64,000 bases of DNA, taken from contig JAXDDX010000005.1 of NCBI GenBank assembly GCA_034670405.1, positions 6,766,001 through 6,830,000 of the forward strand, read 5' to 3'. The notes below the pieces were generated by a model that saw nothing but the letters and a program-made list of their open reading frames with translations, was not told the DNA's origin and searched no databases. The position numbers were made by a program, and so were the translations under genes. The DNA comes from Hoplostethus atlanticus. Taxonomy: Eukaryota; Chordata; Actinopteri; Trachichthyiformes; Trachichthyidae. Position 1 is the first letter of the stretch, and each line of letters begins with the position of its first letter. Shown piece by piece: positions 48,401 through 52,334 of the stretch.

Positions 48401-49365
48401 CCTGGAGTACAAGGCATCACCACTGTCAAGCATGGACCACTCAGGACAGCAGCCTACATTTCTCCTACTTCCACATGAACTTGCTGTCATCTTGTTTAAA
48501 AAAAAACAACTTTATTTTGTTGTTTGCGTCCTTGTTGCTTTATAAAGCACAGACTTGTTGGACAGACTTGTTTTGTAAAAAGCACCATACAATTCAATTA
48601 CATTTAATTTGGTCGATCGTTCATAAAATCATATGGAAGTAACTGTTAAAAGCAAAATGTTCTACCAGATCACCCCACTGATTCGATGTTTTGGTTTCTG
48701 CTGGAAAATGTCTGTTACACTTCTGCTATACCCCTCTTTGGTTTCTCATAGATGACATTTCTTTCAGGGTTTTTCAGGGTTTTTTGAACAATCGTTTCTG
48801 AGTTTAAAACATCTTTAGTGCCGAGCGATGGTGTAGTGGTTAAGGTCCATCTCTGGACCAACATTCATTGCTAATGATCTAGCATTGAATCCCACTAGAG
48901 CTTTCTGTCTTGGGTCTCCTACTGTGTTTCCCTTTGCCTCTCCTTTCTGTCTGTCGCAGGAAAGAAAAAATGATGAGGGAGGTTGACTTATTAGTTTATT
49001 TATCATTTATATGAATAATATACCAAAATATCAAATAAATGCTGTATATAACTATACTGTATTGAAATATAACATTATAAACATAGAAAAATATCAATAT
49101 GTATGCAGTCTGAAATAGAAGAAACCTTGTTGTTGTCCTGCTCTTACCAGTCTGACCTCTCCTTGTTCTTCTGATCCTAGGTCTAGAATCAGACTCAGCA
49201 GAAGCAACCCAGTCTGAGCTTCACAGTGACCACCTCTACGCTGGAAGACCAGCCCAGACACACCACACAAGAAACGAGTCAACACAATCAAGACTGAACA
49301 TCAGGGACAGGAGAAACAACTCCAAGATTCACAACACTCTGAACCAAACCATCAAAACCAGTTAG
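14145..49365 (+). CDS. adnp2: adnp2: ADNP homeobox 2, zinc-finger/homeobox nuclear protein (17 inferred coding exons)
   Basis: Spliced gene assembled from exons 14145-14252, 16911-17003, 17895-18150, 19604-19814, 24464-24538, 27129-27322, 27769-28044, 28554-28718, 30418-30603, 31732-31849, 33242-33475, 33837-33899, 35054-35383, 35553-35890, 44244-44415, 46706-46880 and 49181-49365. Family knowledge: ADNP2 is a vertebrate nuclear protein with multiple C2H2 fingers and a C-terminal homeobox, related to ADNP, which works with CHD4 and HP1 in chromatin repression. Seen here: N-terminus beginning [13 protein letters not shown], motif DIGLDSC, finger segment [27 protein letters not shown], and homeobox pieces [13 protein letters not shown] and [15 protein letters not shown], in ADNP2 order. 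Length about 1,058 residues. Splice phases agree at every junction if one extra base is discounted in exon 3 and one in exon 10. Teleosts may have two adnp2 paralogues; I cannot say which this is. A pseudogene is possible but unlikely given the open exons. Confidence 0.93.
14545..14571. repeat. (AAAG)n microsatellite in intron 1
   Basis: Six to seven aaag units. Flanking 14280-15700 shows only AT-rich intron, with an old 'gggtgggcggtat ... cacggtatata' repeat-like patch at 14300-14380. Confidence 0.9.
15728..16748. mobile_element. MITE-like element with GGGCCCA termini
   Basis: Left end gggcccagtttttcaaaac and right end (reverse complement) gggcccaatttctcaaaac form about 19-bp imperfect inverted termini; the adjoining ggatcagaattg / cagaattatc blocks also mirror. 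GGGCCC-start termini resemble Harbinger-type non-autonomous elements. No coding capacity. Confidence 0.65.
16911..17003 (+). CDS. adnp2: adnp2 coding exon 2
   Basis: A strong pyrimidine tract ends in ttag before GAG; 31 codons, phase 0 to phase 0, donor gtatct. Encodes [20 protein letters not shown] followed by a basic run SKRRKK. This matches the ADNP2 segment DLKGFDPGEKYFHNTSWGDV. The basic cluster could contribute to nuclear import (inference). Confidence 0.92.
17036..17165. repeat. dispersed repeat fragment (also at 54585-54725)
   Basis: Contains 'caccccaaaatgaaaattca' and 'gttccatctcagcctt', the latter also at 54674-54690 in the same order relative to a similar start, indicating a shared interspersed repeat. 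Confidence 0.45.
17895..18150 (+). CDS. adnp2: adnp2 coding exon 3, first C2H2 fingers, with +1 frameshift
   Basis: Acceptor ggtag before TGG. A complete C2H2 finger is visible (CSLC, twelve residues, H, four residues, H), followed by a second CxxC ([16 protein letters not shown]) whose final His position reads as Pro (TKMFP), whereas mammals have a His there. The frame then meets a TAA at 18105-18107, directly after a run of six G at 18096-18101. With five G the frame stays open through an Asn/Ser-rich stretch to donor gttggt at 18150 and joins exon 4 in phase 0. The exon is 256 bp where 255 is expected. Either a homopolymer error in the assembly or a genuine disabling indel. Confidence 0.85.
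18172..18885 (+). pseudogene. Tc1/mariner transposon, 5' part with transposase N-terminus
   Basis: Starts with a terminus typical of fish Tc1 elements (cagtgctgtgaaaaagtatt). From about 18571 an MPRSKK start, a stop, then [20 protein letters not shown] and [16 protein letters not shown] form the paired-like helix-turn-helix of Tc1 transposase. The catalytic domain is absent; a foldback element abuts the break. Confidence 0.8.
18876..19198. mobile_element. nested inverted repeats (MITE inside 44-bp perfect inverted repeat)
   Basis: The outer arms (18876-18920 and 19153-19197) are exact reverse complements over about 44 bp, e.g. ggatccctacagagatagac versus gtctatctctgtagggatcc. Inside is a MITE whose own ends mirror (gttcagaaagtaaaagtcct near 18938; ggacttgccaggg-type arm with ttttactttctggac near 19070). 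Confidence 0.75.
19604..19814 (+). CDS. adnp2: adnp2 coding exon 4, C2H2 finger
   Basis: Acceptor ctctcag, 211 bp, phase 0 to phase 1, donor gtactt. Encodes the finger [20 protein letters not shown] followed by [14 protein letters not shown]; human ADNP2 has CLKCNFSNTLYYSMKKHVLVAHFHYLINSYFGLR. The tail is Ser/Thr/Asn-rich and ends HNQ before the split Gly codon. Confidence 0.92.
20705..22580 (-). pseudogene. L2/CR1-group LINE, decayed, antisense
   Basis: Reverse complement reads, with frame breaks, [16 protein letters not shown] (near 22150), [20 protein letters not shown] and the box CYADDTQI (near 21550-21670), then LVQNAAAKS (near 21100). A tail aatcaatcaatcaatttatt lies at 20713-20735. 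It is a different L2-like family from the 3.1-kb copy. Heavily mutated. Confidence 0.75.
22750..23700 (-). pseudogene. non-LTR retrotransposon RT fragment (R2/NeSL-like?)
   Basis: The reverse strand at 23383-23060 encodes [40 protein letters not shown] and [18 protein letters not shown], an RT palm with the catalytic box as YMDD-like (HMDD); [20 protein letters not shown] follows. This type is distinct from L2 and Rex1. Class assignment is inference. A related piece is at 30985-31265. Confidence 0.6.
23765..24327 (+). repeat. old LTR fragment, same family as the solo LTR at 61644
   Basis: Shares, in order, gttaactggccagcagg, ataaacccggccc, gtcagcc-cggagcaccaa, aggttaaaaagg and ggtaccggatccagg with 61644-62259, and ends ctgccaca. 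The 5' end has diverged. Overlapping GC-rich open frames at 23815-24157 are artefacts of this repeat. Confidence 0.75.
24464..24538 (+). CDS. adnp2: adnp2 candidate coding exon 5 (symmetric 1-1)
   Basis: 75 bp, phase 1 to phase 1, so it can be included or skipped without changing frame. Encodes a low-complexity [20 protein letters not shown] stretch ending ANQ before a split Gly codon. The acceptor tract (gacccctcctattttctgctcctag) nearly duplicates the one before exon 6 at 27103-27128, and the 3' end (aaccaag then gta) duplicates the end of exon 4. No homology to mammalian ADNP2 is obvious; it is accepted on splice signals, phase and open frame, and may be alternatively spliced. Confidence 0.6.
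24540..26100. other. adnp2 intron with nothing recognised
   Basis: AT-rich, no exon-like segment with usable phase and no clear element except a short ttatttatttatttatttta run near 25271. Confidence 0.4.
26114..27101 (+). pseudogene. Rex1-like LINE remnant, RT part
   Basis: Carries [69 protein letters not shown] and, in another frame, [14 protein letters not shown], the FSDDPSIVG position (degenerate F-ADD box) and [13 protein letters not shown] blocks 1-6 of the Rex1 type are present but frameshifted and with the catalytic box changed. It stops 25 bp before exon 6 of adnp2. Confidence 0.82.
27129..27322 (+). CDS. adnp2: adnp2 coding exon 6, C2H2-like finger
   Basis: Acceptor tgctcctag, two bases completing the phase-1 Gly codon, then 64 codons ending in phase 0 at gtaaat. 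Encodes [20 protein letters not shown] followed by [20 protein letters not shown], corresponding to human YYCKKCNANASSQDALMYHILTSDIHRDLENKLRSVISEH. It lies only 25 bp downstream of a Rex1-like LINE remnant. Confidence 0.91.
27769..28044 (+). CDS. adnp2: adnp2 coding exon 7, Pro/Ala/Leu-rich linker
   Basis: Acceptor ttcccag, 92 codons, phase 0 to 0, donor gtgaac. Encodes [20 protein letters not shown] then a Pro-rich stretch and [15 protein letters not shown]. Mammalian ADNP2 has a Pro/Ala-rich low-complexity region here and a related MPIQLLPSG motif. No folded domain is seen. Confidence 0.88.
28554..28718 (+). CDS. adnp2: adnp2 coding exon 8, QPLVLTQ repeat region
   Basis: Acceptor cctgtag, 55 codons, phase 0 to 0, donor gtgagt. 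Encodes [20 protein letters not shown], a VTLSLGG segment and [18 protein letters not shown]. The unit QPLVLTQ recurs in exon 9 and in the relic at 30280. It corresponds to the tandem Gly/Val/Leu/Pro/Gln repeat region of mammalian ADNP2 (units such as GVLPVGQ). Confidence 0.88.
28800..28826. repeat. (TA)n/(CA)n microsatellite
   Basis: tatatatatatatacacacacaca in intron 8; the rest of 28720-29440 shows no recognisable feature. Confidence 0.8.
29440..29695 (-). mobile_element. Tc1-like terminal fragment
   Basis: Shares ctcctaaaatatggtctgat, gtgatttaacaaat and atgtctttattgaacatatt with 60246-60410; the sequence aaagtatgtgaaccataagatttagt is the reverse complement of the terminus-side sequence at 62790-62830. 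Non-coding end region of a Tc1-type transposon. Confidence 0.65.
29734..29950 (-). pseudogene. Rex1-like LINE inter-domain fragment
   Basis: The reverse strand encodes [20 protein letters not shown] then [19 protein letters not shown], the conserved segment between endonuclease and RT in Rex1-type fish LINEs (pattern RRWxxEAxxALQxCFxxTDWDxF). Intact for 74 codons only. Downstream 29950-30270 is unassigned. Confidence 0.65.
30280..30324 (+). pseudogene. possible dead exon of adnp2 ([10 protein letters not shown] unit)
   Basis: After an acceptor-like ctcttttag, a phase-0 frame reads [16 protein letters not shown] and stops at TGA, with no GT donor at the expected place. The unit is a close match to SGQPLVLTQ in exon 8 and SSQPLVV in exon 9, and lies only 94 bp before exon 9. 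Confidence 0.5.
30418..30603 (+). CDS. adnp2: adnp2 coding exon 9, QALVLTQ repeat region
   Basis: Acceptor taacag, 62 codons, phase 0 to 0, donor gtgagt. Contains at least three copies of the unit seen in exon 8: [27 protein letters not shown] and [10 protein letters not shown]. The AAG at the exon end just before GT is shared with exons 8 and 10. Confidence 0.88.
30985..31265. repeat. copy of the 22.8-23.07 kb retroelement segment
   Basis: Shares ttgtaccatcttcctaag, cttacttggcttcattttca and tattcagcttattcagtag-like blocks in the same order and orientation as 22790-23070. No coding potential remains. Confidence 0.65.
31732..31849 (+). CDS. adnp2: adnp2 coding exon 10, with +1 C-run discrepancy
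   Basis: Acceptor ttcgcag, donor gtaaaa. The frame that joins exon 11 reads [18 protein letters not shown] and ends VRLVPTGNK; human has LRQLIPTGKQ before VNGIPTYTL, so this frame is the right one. From the acceptor the exon is 118 bp, one base too many to continue exon 9 in phase 0. Reading ccc at 31739-31741 as two C restores a phase-0 join and gives an SSSHPV unit matching the other repeats. Without that change the exon-9 frame ends at TAA 31846-31848. An unseen micro-exon before it is the alternative. Confidence 0.8.
31850..33241. other. adnp2 intron 10; nothing coding recognised
   Basis: AT-rich. Contains a diverged duplicate (31936-31965) of the exon 10 end and its donor (gtaaggctgctacgtattgg, then gaataagg). 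No other feature is supported. Confidence 0.45.
33242..33475 (+). CDS. adnp2: adnp2 coding exon 11 (VNGVPTYTL)
   Basis: Acceptor gctcgcag, 78 codons, phase 0 to 0, donor gtgagc. Starts [20 protein letters not shown], a very close match to human VNGIPTYTLAPVSVTLPVPP. The rest is a low-complexity Gln/Thr/Asn-rich stretch ending ATKSQYL. Confidence 0.92.
33837..33899 (+). CDS. adnp2: adnp2 candidate micro-exon 12
   Basis: 63 bp bounded by acceptor atctcag and a consensus donor gtaagt, phase 0 to 0, open ([20 protein letters not shown] then F). No homology to ADNP2 is recognised. It sits where mammals encode a finger with WKTCPVCNELFPS, which I cannot find anywhere between exons 11 and 13. Because it is phase-neutral the protein frame is unaffected if it is not used. 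Confidence 0.4.
34283..34317. repeat. (TA)n microsatellite
   Basis: About seventeen TA units. Confidence 0.95.
34343..34432 (+). mobile_element. Rex1-like LINE 3' end only
   Basis: Matches the 3' UTR and tail of the LINE at 7390-8525 (ctgagcattgccactttgca, cacacctcgtgtgtgtatgt, cttgaatcttgaatctt) with few differences. A severely 5'-truncated insertion of the same family. Confidence 0.85.
35054..35383 (+). CDS. adnp2: adnp2 coding exon 13, paired zinc fingers
   Basis: Acceptor cccgtag, 110 codons, phase 0 to 0, donor gtgggt. Encodes [20 protein letters not shown] then [20 protein letters not shown] and HSENEH; human ADNP2 reads VRCLSCKCLVSEEELIHHLLMHGLGCLFCPCTFHDIKGLSEHSRNRH. Two linked zinc-binding units are intact. 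A TG-rich microsatellite follows the donor. Confidence 0.93.
35398..35442. repeat. TG/GTGC-rich microsatellite after exon 13 donor
   Basis: ggagggtgtgtgtgtgag then gcgtgcgtgcgtgcgtgc. Confidence 0.85.
35553..35890 (+). CDS. adnp2: adnp2 coding exon 14, C2H2 fingers
   Basis: Acceptor cctcag; open from [16 protein letters not shown]. Encodes [20 protein letters not shown] then [19 protein letters not shown] and [20 protein letters not shown], matching human RHHIMPTVHTVLKSPAFKCIHCCGVYTGNMTLAAIAVHLVRC. The 3' end is ambiguous: donor gttatt after 35890 joins acceptor 44243 in phase 2, while donor gtggag after 35880 needs acceptor AG at 44247-44248. A (TTA)n microsatellite starts exactly at the 35891 donor. 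Confidence 0.9.
35891..35945. repeat. (TTA)n microsatellite at exon 14 donor
   Basis: Thirteen ttat/tta units start at the inferred donor gttatt and grade into tagtagtaatagtagtgg; repeat length changes here could affect splicing. Confidence 0.9.
36639..38852. mobile_element. hAT-like MITE (TAGGGCCCTATG termini) holding block copy 1
   Basis: Left end tagggccctatgaaatccg and right end (reverse complement) tagggccctatggaatccg are inverted termini; the direct repeat taggac flanks both (36633-36638, 38853-38858). The right part is rich in attccgcg motifs. Most of the interior is the 1.83-kb duplicated block. Confidence 0.75.
36698..38533. repeat. 1.83-kb duplicated block, copy 1
   Basis: Nearly identical to 41336-43162 in direct orientation, offset 4,638 bp falling to 4,629 bp because copy 2 lacks nine bases (tctggttag near 37962). 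I see only isolated substitutions (attccattgtac versus attcccttgtac; aaatttggaatc versus aaacttggaatc). The interior contains pieces of the TTAA family (cccctctcagagcatgccca) and a triple ggaacgatcc repeat near 38247. Confidence 0.92.
39832..40426. mobile_element. hAT-like non-autonomous element
   Basis: Starts tagaggtctgtactgggg and ends cagtcccgcatagacctcta (reverse complement begins tagaggtctatgcggga), giving inverted termini. Interior sequences gcgggtgcggg and gcgcgggtggtgg mirror. The minus-strand frame at 39951-40232 ([13 protein letters not shown]) may derive from a hAT protein but is unproven. Confidence 0.5.
41046..43200. mobile_element. larger repeat unit carrying block copy 2
   Basis: The 5' part has a duplicated word ggggtagaaccctattgttt at 41074-41145 around the hairpin gggttcaaaccccgaagggg; the 3' end is gaacccgcgaatcgccgctt then gcggctatatt with a gccgcttgcggc hairpin. 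Unlike copy 1, the block here is embedded in what looks like an intact outer element, suggesting copy 2 is the donor-type arrangement. Class not recognised. Confidence 0.55.
41336..43162. repeat. 1.83-kb duplicated block, copy 2
   Basis: See copy 1 for differences. The flanks on both sides are unrelated to those of copy 1. Confidence 0.92.
43282..43508 (-). pseudogene. hAT transposon 5' end with BED zinc finger
   Basis: The reverse strand encodes [20 protein letters not shown] then [20 protein letters not shown] and HLH, a BED finger (CxxC with a following HxxH-type end), the N-terminal DNA-binding module of hAT transposases. The outer end aagggtgcaccaataagtat is a typical hAT terminus. Only the first part of the element remains. 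Confidence 0.75.
43506..43843. mobile_element. MITE with CTTAG..CCACACTAAGC termini
   Basis: Left ccttagactacaaccacact and right (reverse complement) aaggctatgtccacactaag are inverted termini, followed by mirrored aaatttaaaaac / gttttcaaattt. No coding capacity. Confidence 0.65.
44244..44415 (+). CDS. adnp2: adnp2 coding exon 15, N-terminal half of homeobox
   Basis: Acceptor ccactag after a T-run; ends in phase 0 at gtagtg. Encodes [20 protein letters not shown] then [19 protein letters not shown], aligning to human LQILALDPKKYEGRSYEEKKQFLKDYFHKKPYPSKKEIE, the first part of the ADNP-type homeobox. A long (GT)n run begins about 20 bp past the donor. Confidence 0.92.
44433..44500. repeat. (GT)n microsatellite after exon 15
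   Basis: About thirty GT units about 20 bp past the exon 15 donor. (GT)n tracts near donors can influence splicing in vertebrates. Confidence 0.95.
45434..45478. repeat. (TG)n microsatellite
   Basis: Over twenty TG units, adjacent to the 3' end of the antisense L2 remnant. Confidence 0.95.
45520..46130 (-). pseudogene. L2-clade LINE 3' remnant, antisense
   Basis: The reverse strand shows [14 protein letters not shown] (45545), [20 protein letters not shown] (about 45850) and [20 protein letters not shown], all counterparts of the 3.1-kb copy's C-terminus. Frames are broken, and 45620-45680 is deleted relative to the intact copy. The part beyond 46130 is purine-rich and unassigned. Confidence 0.8.
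46706..46880 (+). CDS. adnp2: adnp2 coding exon 16, C-terminal half of homeobox
   Basis: Acceptor cctaag, phase 0 to phase 1, donor gtattt. Encodes [20 protein letters not shown] then [19 protein letters not shown]; human has LLSSLFWVWKIDVASFFGKRRYICMKAIKNHKPSVLLGFDMSELKNVKHRLNFEYEP. The intron cuts the homeodomain between PSRKEME and LLAGRL. The Trp residues typical of homeodomain helix 3 are not visible, so DNA binding may be altered (inference). Confidence 0.92.
46885..48815. other. adnp2 last intron, mostly unassigned
   Basis: AT-rich. The only clear structure is an inverted repeat at 47611-47699 (aaacttaagtgtattttt versus aaaatacacttaagtt, 25-bp spacer). No exon or RNA gene is seen. Confidence 0.45.
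48820..48965 (+). mobile_element. tRNA-derived SINE
   Basis: gccgagcgatggtgtagtggttaaggt carries a pol III A box (tggtgtagtgg) and, about 40 bp on, a degenerate B box (gcattgaatccc); the body ctttctgtcttgggtctcct and cctttctgtctgtcgc is typical of fish tRNA-SINEs. The acceptor-stem pairing of a real tRNA is absent. Confidence 0.7.
49181..49365 (+). CDS. adnp2: adnp2 terminal coding exon 17
   Basis: Acceptor gatcctag, phase 1, 61 codons to TAG at 49363-49365. Encodes a polar tail ([20 protein letters not shown] ... NQTIKTS) with no counterpart in the mammalian protein, which ends shortly after the homeobox. The exon phase matches exon 16 exactly. The 3' UTR probably follows from 49366; I see no clear polyadenylation signal before the hAT fossil. 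Confidence 0.75.
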
Positions 49366-49699
49366 ACCAGATCCATCCAGTTTAAGGGAGTCGGAGCACA
49401 ACAGAACCACACAGAGTCAAACCACAACTGGAAGTCAATGCAAACCCAGCAGAACATGAAACCAGAATCAGTGAAATTGAAAGACCTTGTGTCTGGGTTA
49501 GAACTGGGTCTAGACAAGTACAATACCAGTACGTCCCACTATGTTTTAATGAGCTTATATCCCAGTGTGAGAGACTAAATGTTCTCAGCATGGATCCTGG
49601 ACTGAATTTGACCTGGATTGGAGTGGATGGGGTTGAGGTGATTGCATGTTTCTTGTTGCCACTGGATTGAGGCAGACACTATGGAGATATAGTCTGCAG

Positions 49700-50428
49700 C
49701 TTTAGCCTGTGCACACTTGAGGGGTGGACACACTTACAATGTTGTAGCAGCAAGAATCAATGAAATCTACAAGATTCAAAACAAAGTTAGAGCCACAGAA
49801 ACAGACAATGGTAGCAACTTTGTCAAGACCTTCCATGAATTTACTGGGAGTGAGGAGGAGCTGGATGAATATAAATATGATAGAGTAAGGCTTGTGGGTG
49901 CTGACCTTCAGACAGAGGGAGATGAAAAGTGTCTGGGTGAGCGCTGTGCAGCACACACATTAAATCTGATTGCAACTAATGAAATTGACAAAGCTGCATC
50001 AGAAGGCCCATTACAGAAATTGTATTGAAGTGCAATGGCCAAAAGCACTTCAATATAGAACAAGGCACAAATATCTGTATTTGCAACAGAAGTAATAGAG
50101 GAGATTGAGTAGTTGCCCCATAAGTCAGTAGATGGAGAATTTCATGCTTTCACTAAGCTTGTGGGACTCAGAAGATCTGCTTAAGGAGACCTGTGACAAA
50201 CTTGAGGTGGCTAGGCTATACTCACAGGAGCTGGCTTTCCTCAAGGAGTATGCTGATATTCTACTGCCTCTTGCTATAGCCATTGACTTTCTCCAGGGGG
50301 ATAAGTACTACCTGGGATTTCTTATTCCAACTCTCCTCAGCTTGAAGTCCAAGCTCTCTGAGAAGTTAGCTCATGTGAACTATACAGCACACATCATCAC
50401 TGCAGCCATTTGGCATTTTTTGACCACA
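49700..50428 (+). pseudogene. hAT transposase fossil, N-proximal/catalytic part
   Basis: Reads HTYNVVAARINEIYKIQNKV then ATETDNGSNFVKTFHEFTG and CAAHTLNLIATNEIDKA, the DNGSNFVKAF / CxxHTLNLVAT blocks of hAT transposases, with the catalytic Asp in TDNG. After stops, LKETCDKLEVARLYSQELAF and YYLGFLIPTLLSLKSKLSEK continue the domain. It is broken at about 50428 by the foldback complex. No BED finger is seen upstream. Confidence 0.82.
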
Positions 50429-51882
50429 GGAACATGAACCTTTTGGGTACTTTTTTGAGCAGGAACCTTCTCAGCAAGAACCTTTTTAGTTCCCCAAAAG
50501 ATTTCGTGGTTGCTTTCCAATCTCACCAAAGTACATTATGCAAATAAGTAGTATGTGATGTGACAAAAGTGCGACTGTTTGGTTTCATACATCATTTAGA
50601 TATGTGACAACCCCCACAACAACAGCATTCATGGAGGAAGTTCAAAGAGCTATAGGTGTTTTCTGACCGCAGGAACTAGCCTGGAATTTAGTACTATTGG
50701 TAATTAGTCCCAGGAACTAGCCCCAAAAAAGTTTCTCTTGGATAGTTCCTGGCCCCAAAATAGTTCCTGCTAGCGAGGTAGTACTTTTTGGGGGACCAGG
50801 AATCATTGTGGCGGAGTTGCAGCACTGAACAACGTTAATTCGTCAATACAAGCTACACAAAAATCTTTTAAATCCGCCAACCGTCATTAAACATCAGCTT
50901 AAATACCGGCTTGCTCAATCTCTGCTTCAACAATGAGATTCTAATATCATGTTCATACCAGAGCAGTGTTGGAGCAAATTGTAGAATTTTAAGCGCAATG
51001 TTAGAGAAACATTGACCAACTATTTATTTTGTGGTGGATCAACACCATAGCTGCTTGAACTTCCTCCATGGTTGCTGTGTTGAAATTGGCTCTGTTGTGG
51101 TGGTCATCGTGTACCTAAGTGACGTATGAAACCAAACTAAACTCCTTATTTGCATAATCTCCCCGGTACTTTGGTGTGGTTGGAAAGCAACCTCAAACTA
51201 TTTTGGGGAACTAAAAAGGTTCCTGCTGAGAAGGTTCCTGCTCAAAAAAGCACCCAAATCATTCTAGTTCTTGCGGTTGGAAAATGGCTTATGGTATTGA
51301 TCCACCGCAAAATTTATATAGTTGGTCAATTTATAGAAATTTATCTAAATCGATCTCTAACGCTGCACCTGAGGTGTGCATCTCGTTATGTTCTCTGTCG
51401 TGCTAGAGACTAATCTTGCCTGCGTTCACTCAGCTGCTGCTTGTAATCACACCACAAGCACTTCCCCTTGTATGAGACAAACCAATAGACCGAAAGTGAA
51501 ACTTAAAATTCTACAGTGTGCTCCAACACTGCTTTGGTATGAACATAATATTAGAATCTCGTTTTTGGAAACAAGACAAAGTTGAAGCAGAGATTGAACA
51601 AGCCGGTATTTAAGTCGGTGTTTAAAAATGATGGTCGGCGAACTTGAAGATTTTTGCGTAGCTTGTATTGACCAATTAACGTTGTTCAGTACAGCAACTC
51701 TGCCACAATGGTTCCTGGTCCCCCAAAACGTACTACCTCGCTAGCAGGAACTATTTCGGTGCAGGAACTATCCAAGAGAAACCTTTTCGGGGCTAGTTCA
51801 CCTGATGGGTACGGTCGAAGTTCCTGGAATTAAGTACCAATAGTACTAAGTCCCTGGATAGTTTATGCGGTCGAAAAATAAC
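50424..51882. mobile_element. interlocked foldback complex inside the hAT fossil
   Basis: Two long inverted-repeat pairs alternate A-B-A'-B'. A left (about 50424-50650) pairs with A right (about 51047-51290): ggaaccttctcagcaagaac / gttcctgctgagaaggttcc, and catggaggaagttcaa. B left (about 50661-51046) pairs with B right (about 51293-51880): gctagcgaggtagtact / gtactacctcgctagc, and ataccggcttgctcaatctc. Termini are gaccrcaggaac-like on both. No transposase. The host hAT frame resumes at about 51885. Confidence 0.8.
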
Positions 51883-51884
51883 AA

Positions 51885-52330
51885 TTAAGGCTGTAGACAA
51901 ATGGTATGGAGATGTGATGGGAGGCCATGAGGCAAAGATGGCAACAGCCACCTTGCCAAAGTTCCGCTTGAATTGGCTCTGTCCTGAGCAGGGAGGACAT
52001 GCAGAAGACCCTTTCTCAAGAAGCAACTGCTTTGGAGCAACATACACAGCCTGAAGTTGGACAGAGCTCATCTCTCGACTGATGGATCTGATGAGAAGTA
52101 TTTTGTTTTTGATGATTCCACTAAGAGGGACAGTACAGCAGAGGAAGAAGTGAGGAGGTTTCTTGAGGACAAGGACAGAAGCTTGGAATCCTTATAGGCA
52201 TTTCCTATTGTTAGGCAACTTTTCCTTAAATACAATACTACGCTGCATTCTAGTGCCCCAGTTGGACAGTTGTTCAGCCATGGGGGCAATTTACTCACAC
52301 CATCACGCAACCCAAAGTTGTACTATGATT
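51885..52330 (+). pseudogene. hAT transposase fossil, C-terminal part
   Basis: Continues with IKAVDKWYGDVMGGHEAKMA and LPKFRLNWLC, then in a second frame PIVRQLFLKYNTTLHSSAPV, GQLFSHGGNLLTPSRN, the dimerisation (hATC) motif SSAPVxxLFSxxG. Stops and at least two frame changes. Confidence 0.8.
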
Positions 52331-52334
52331 AACT

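Noticed and set aside
48820..48895. Possible tRNA gene
   Set aside because: A-box-like sequence and weak B box, but no cloverleaf acceptor or anticodon stem pairing; fits a tRNA-derived SINE.
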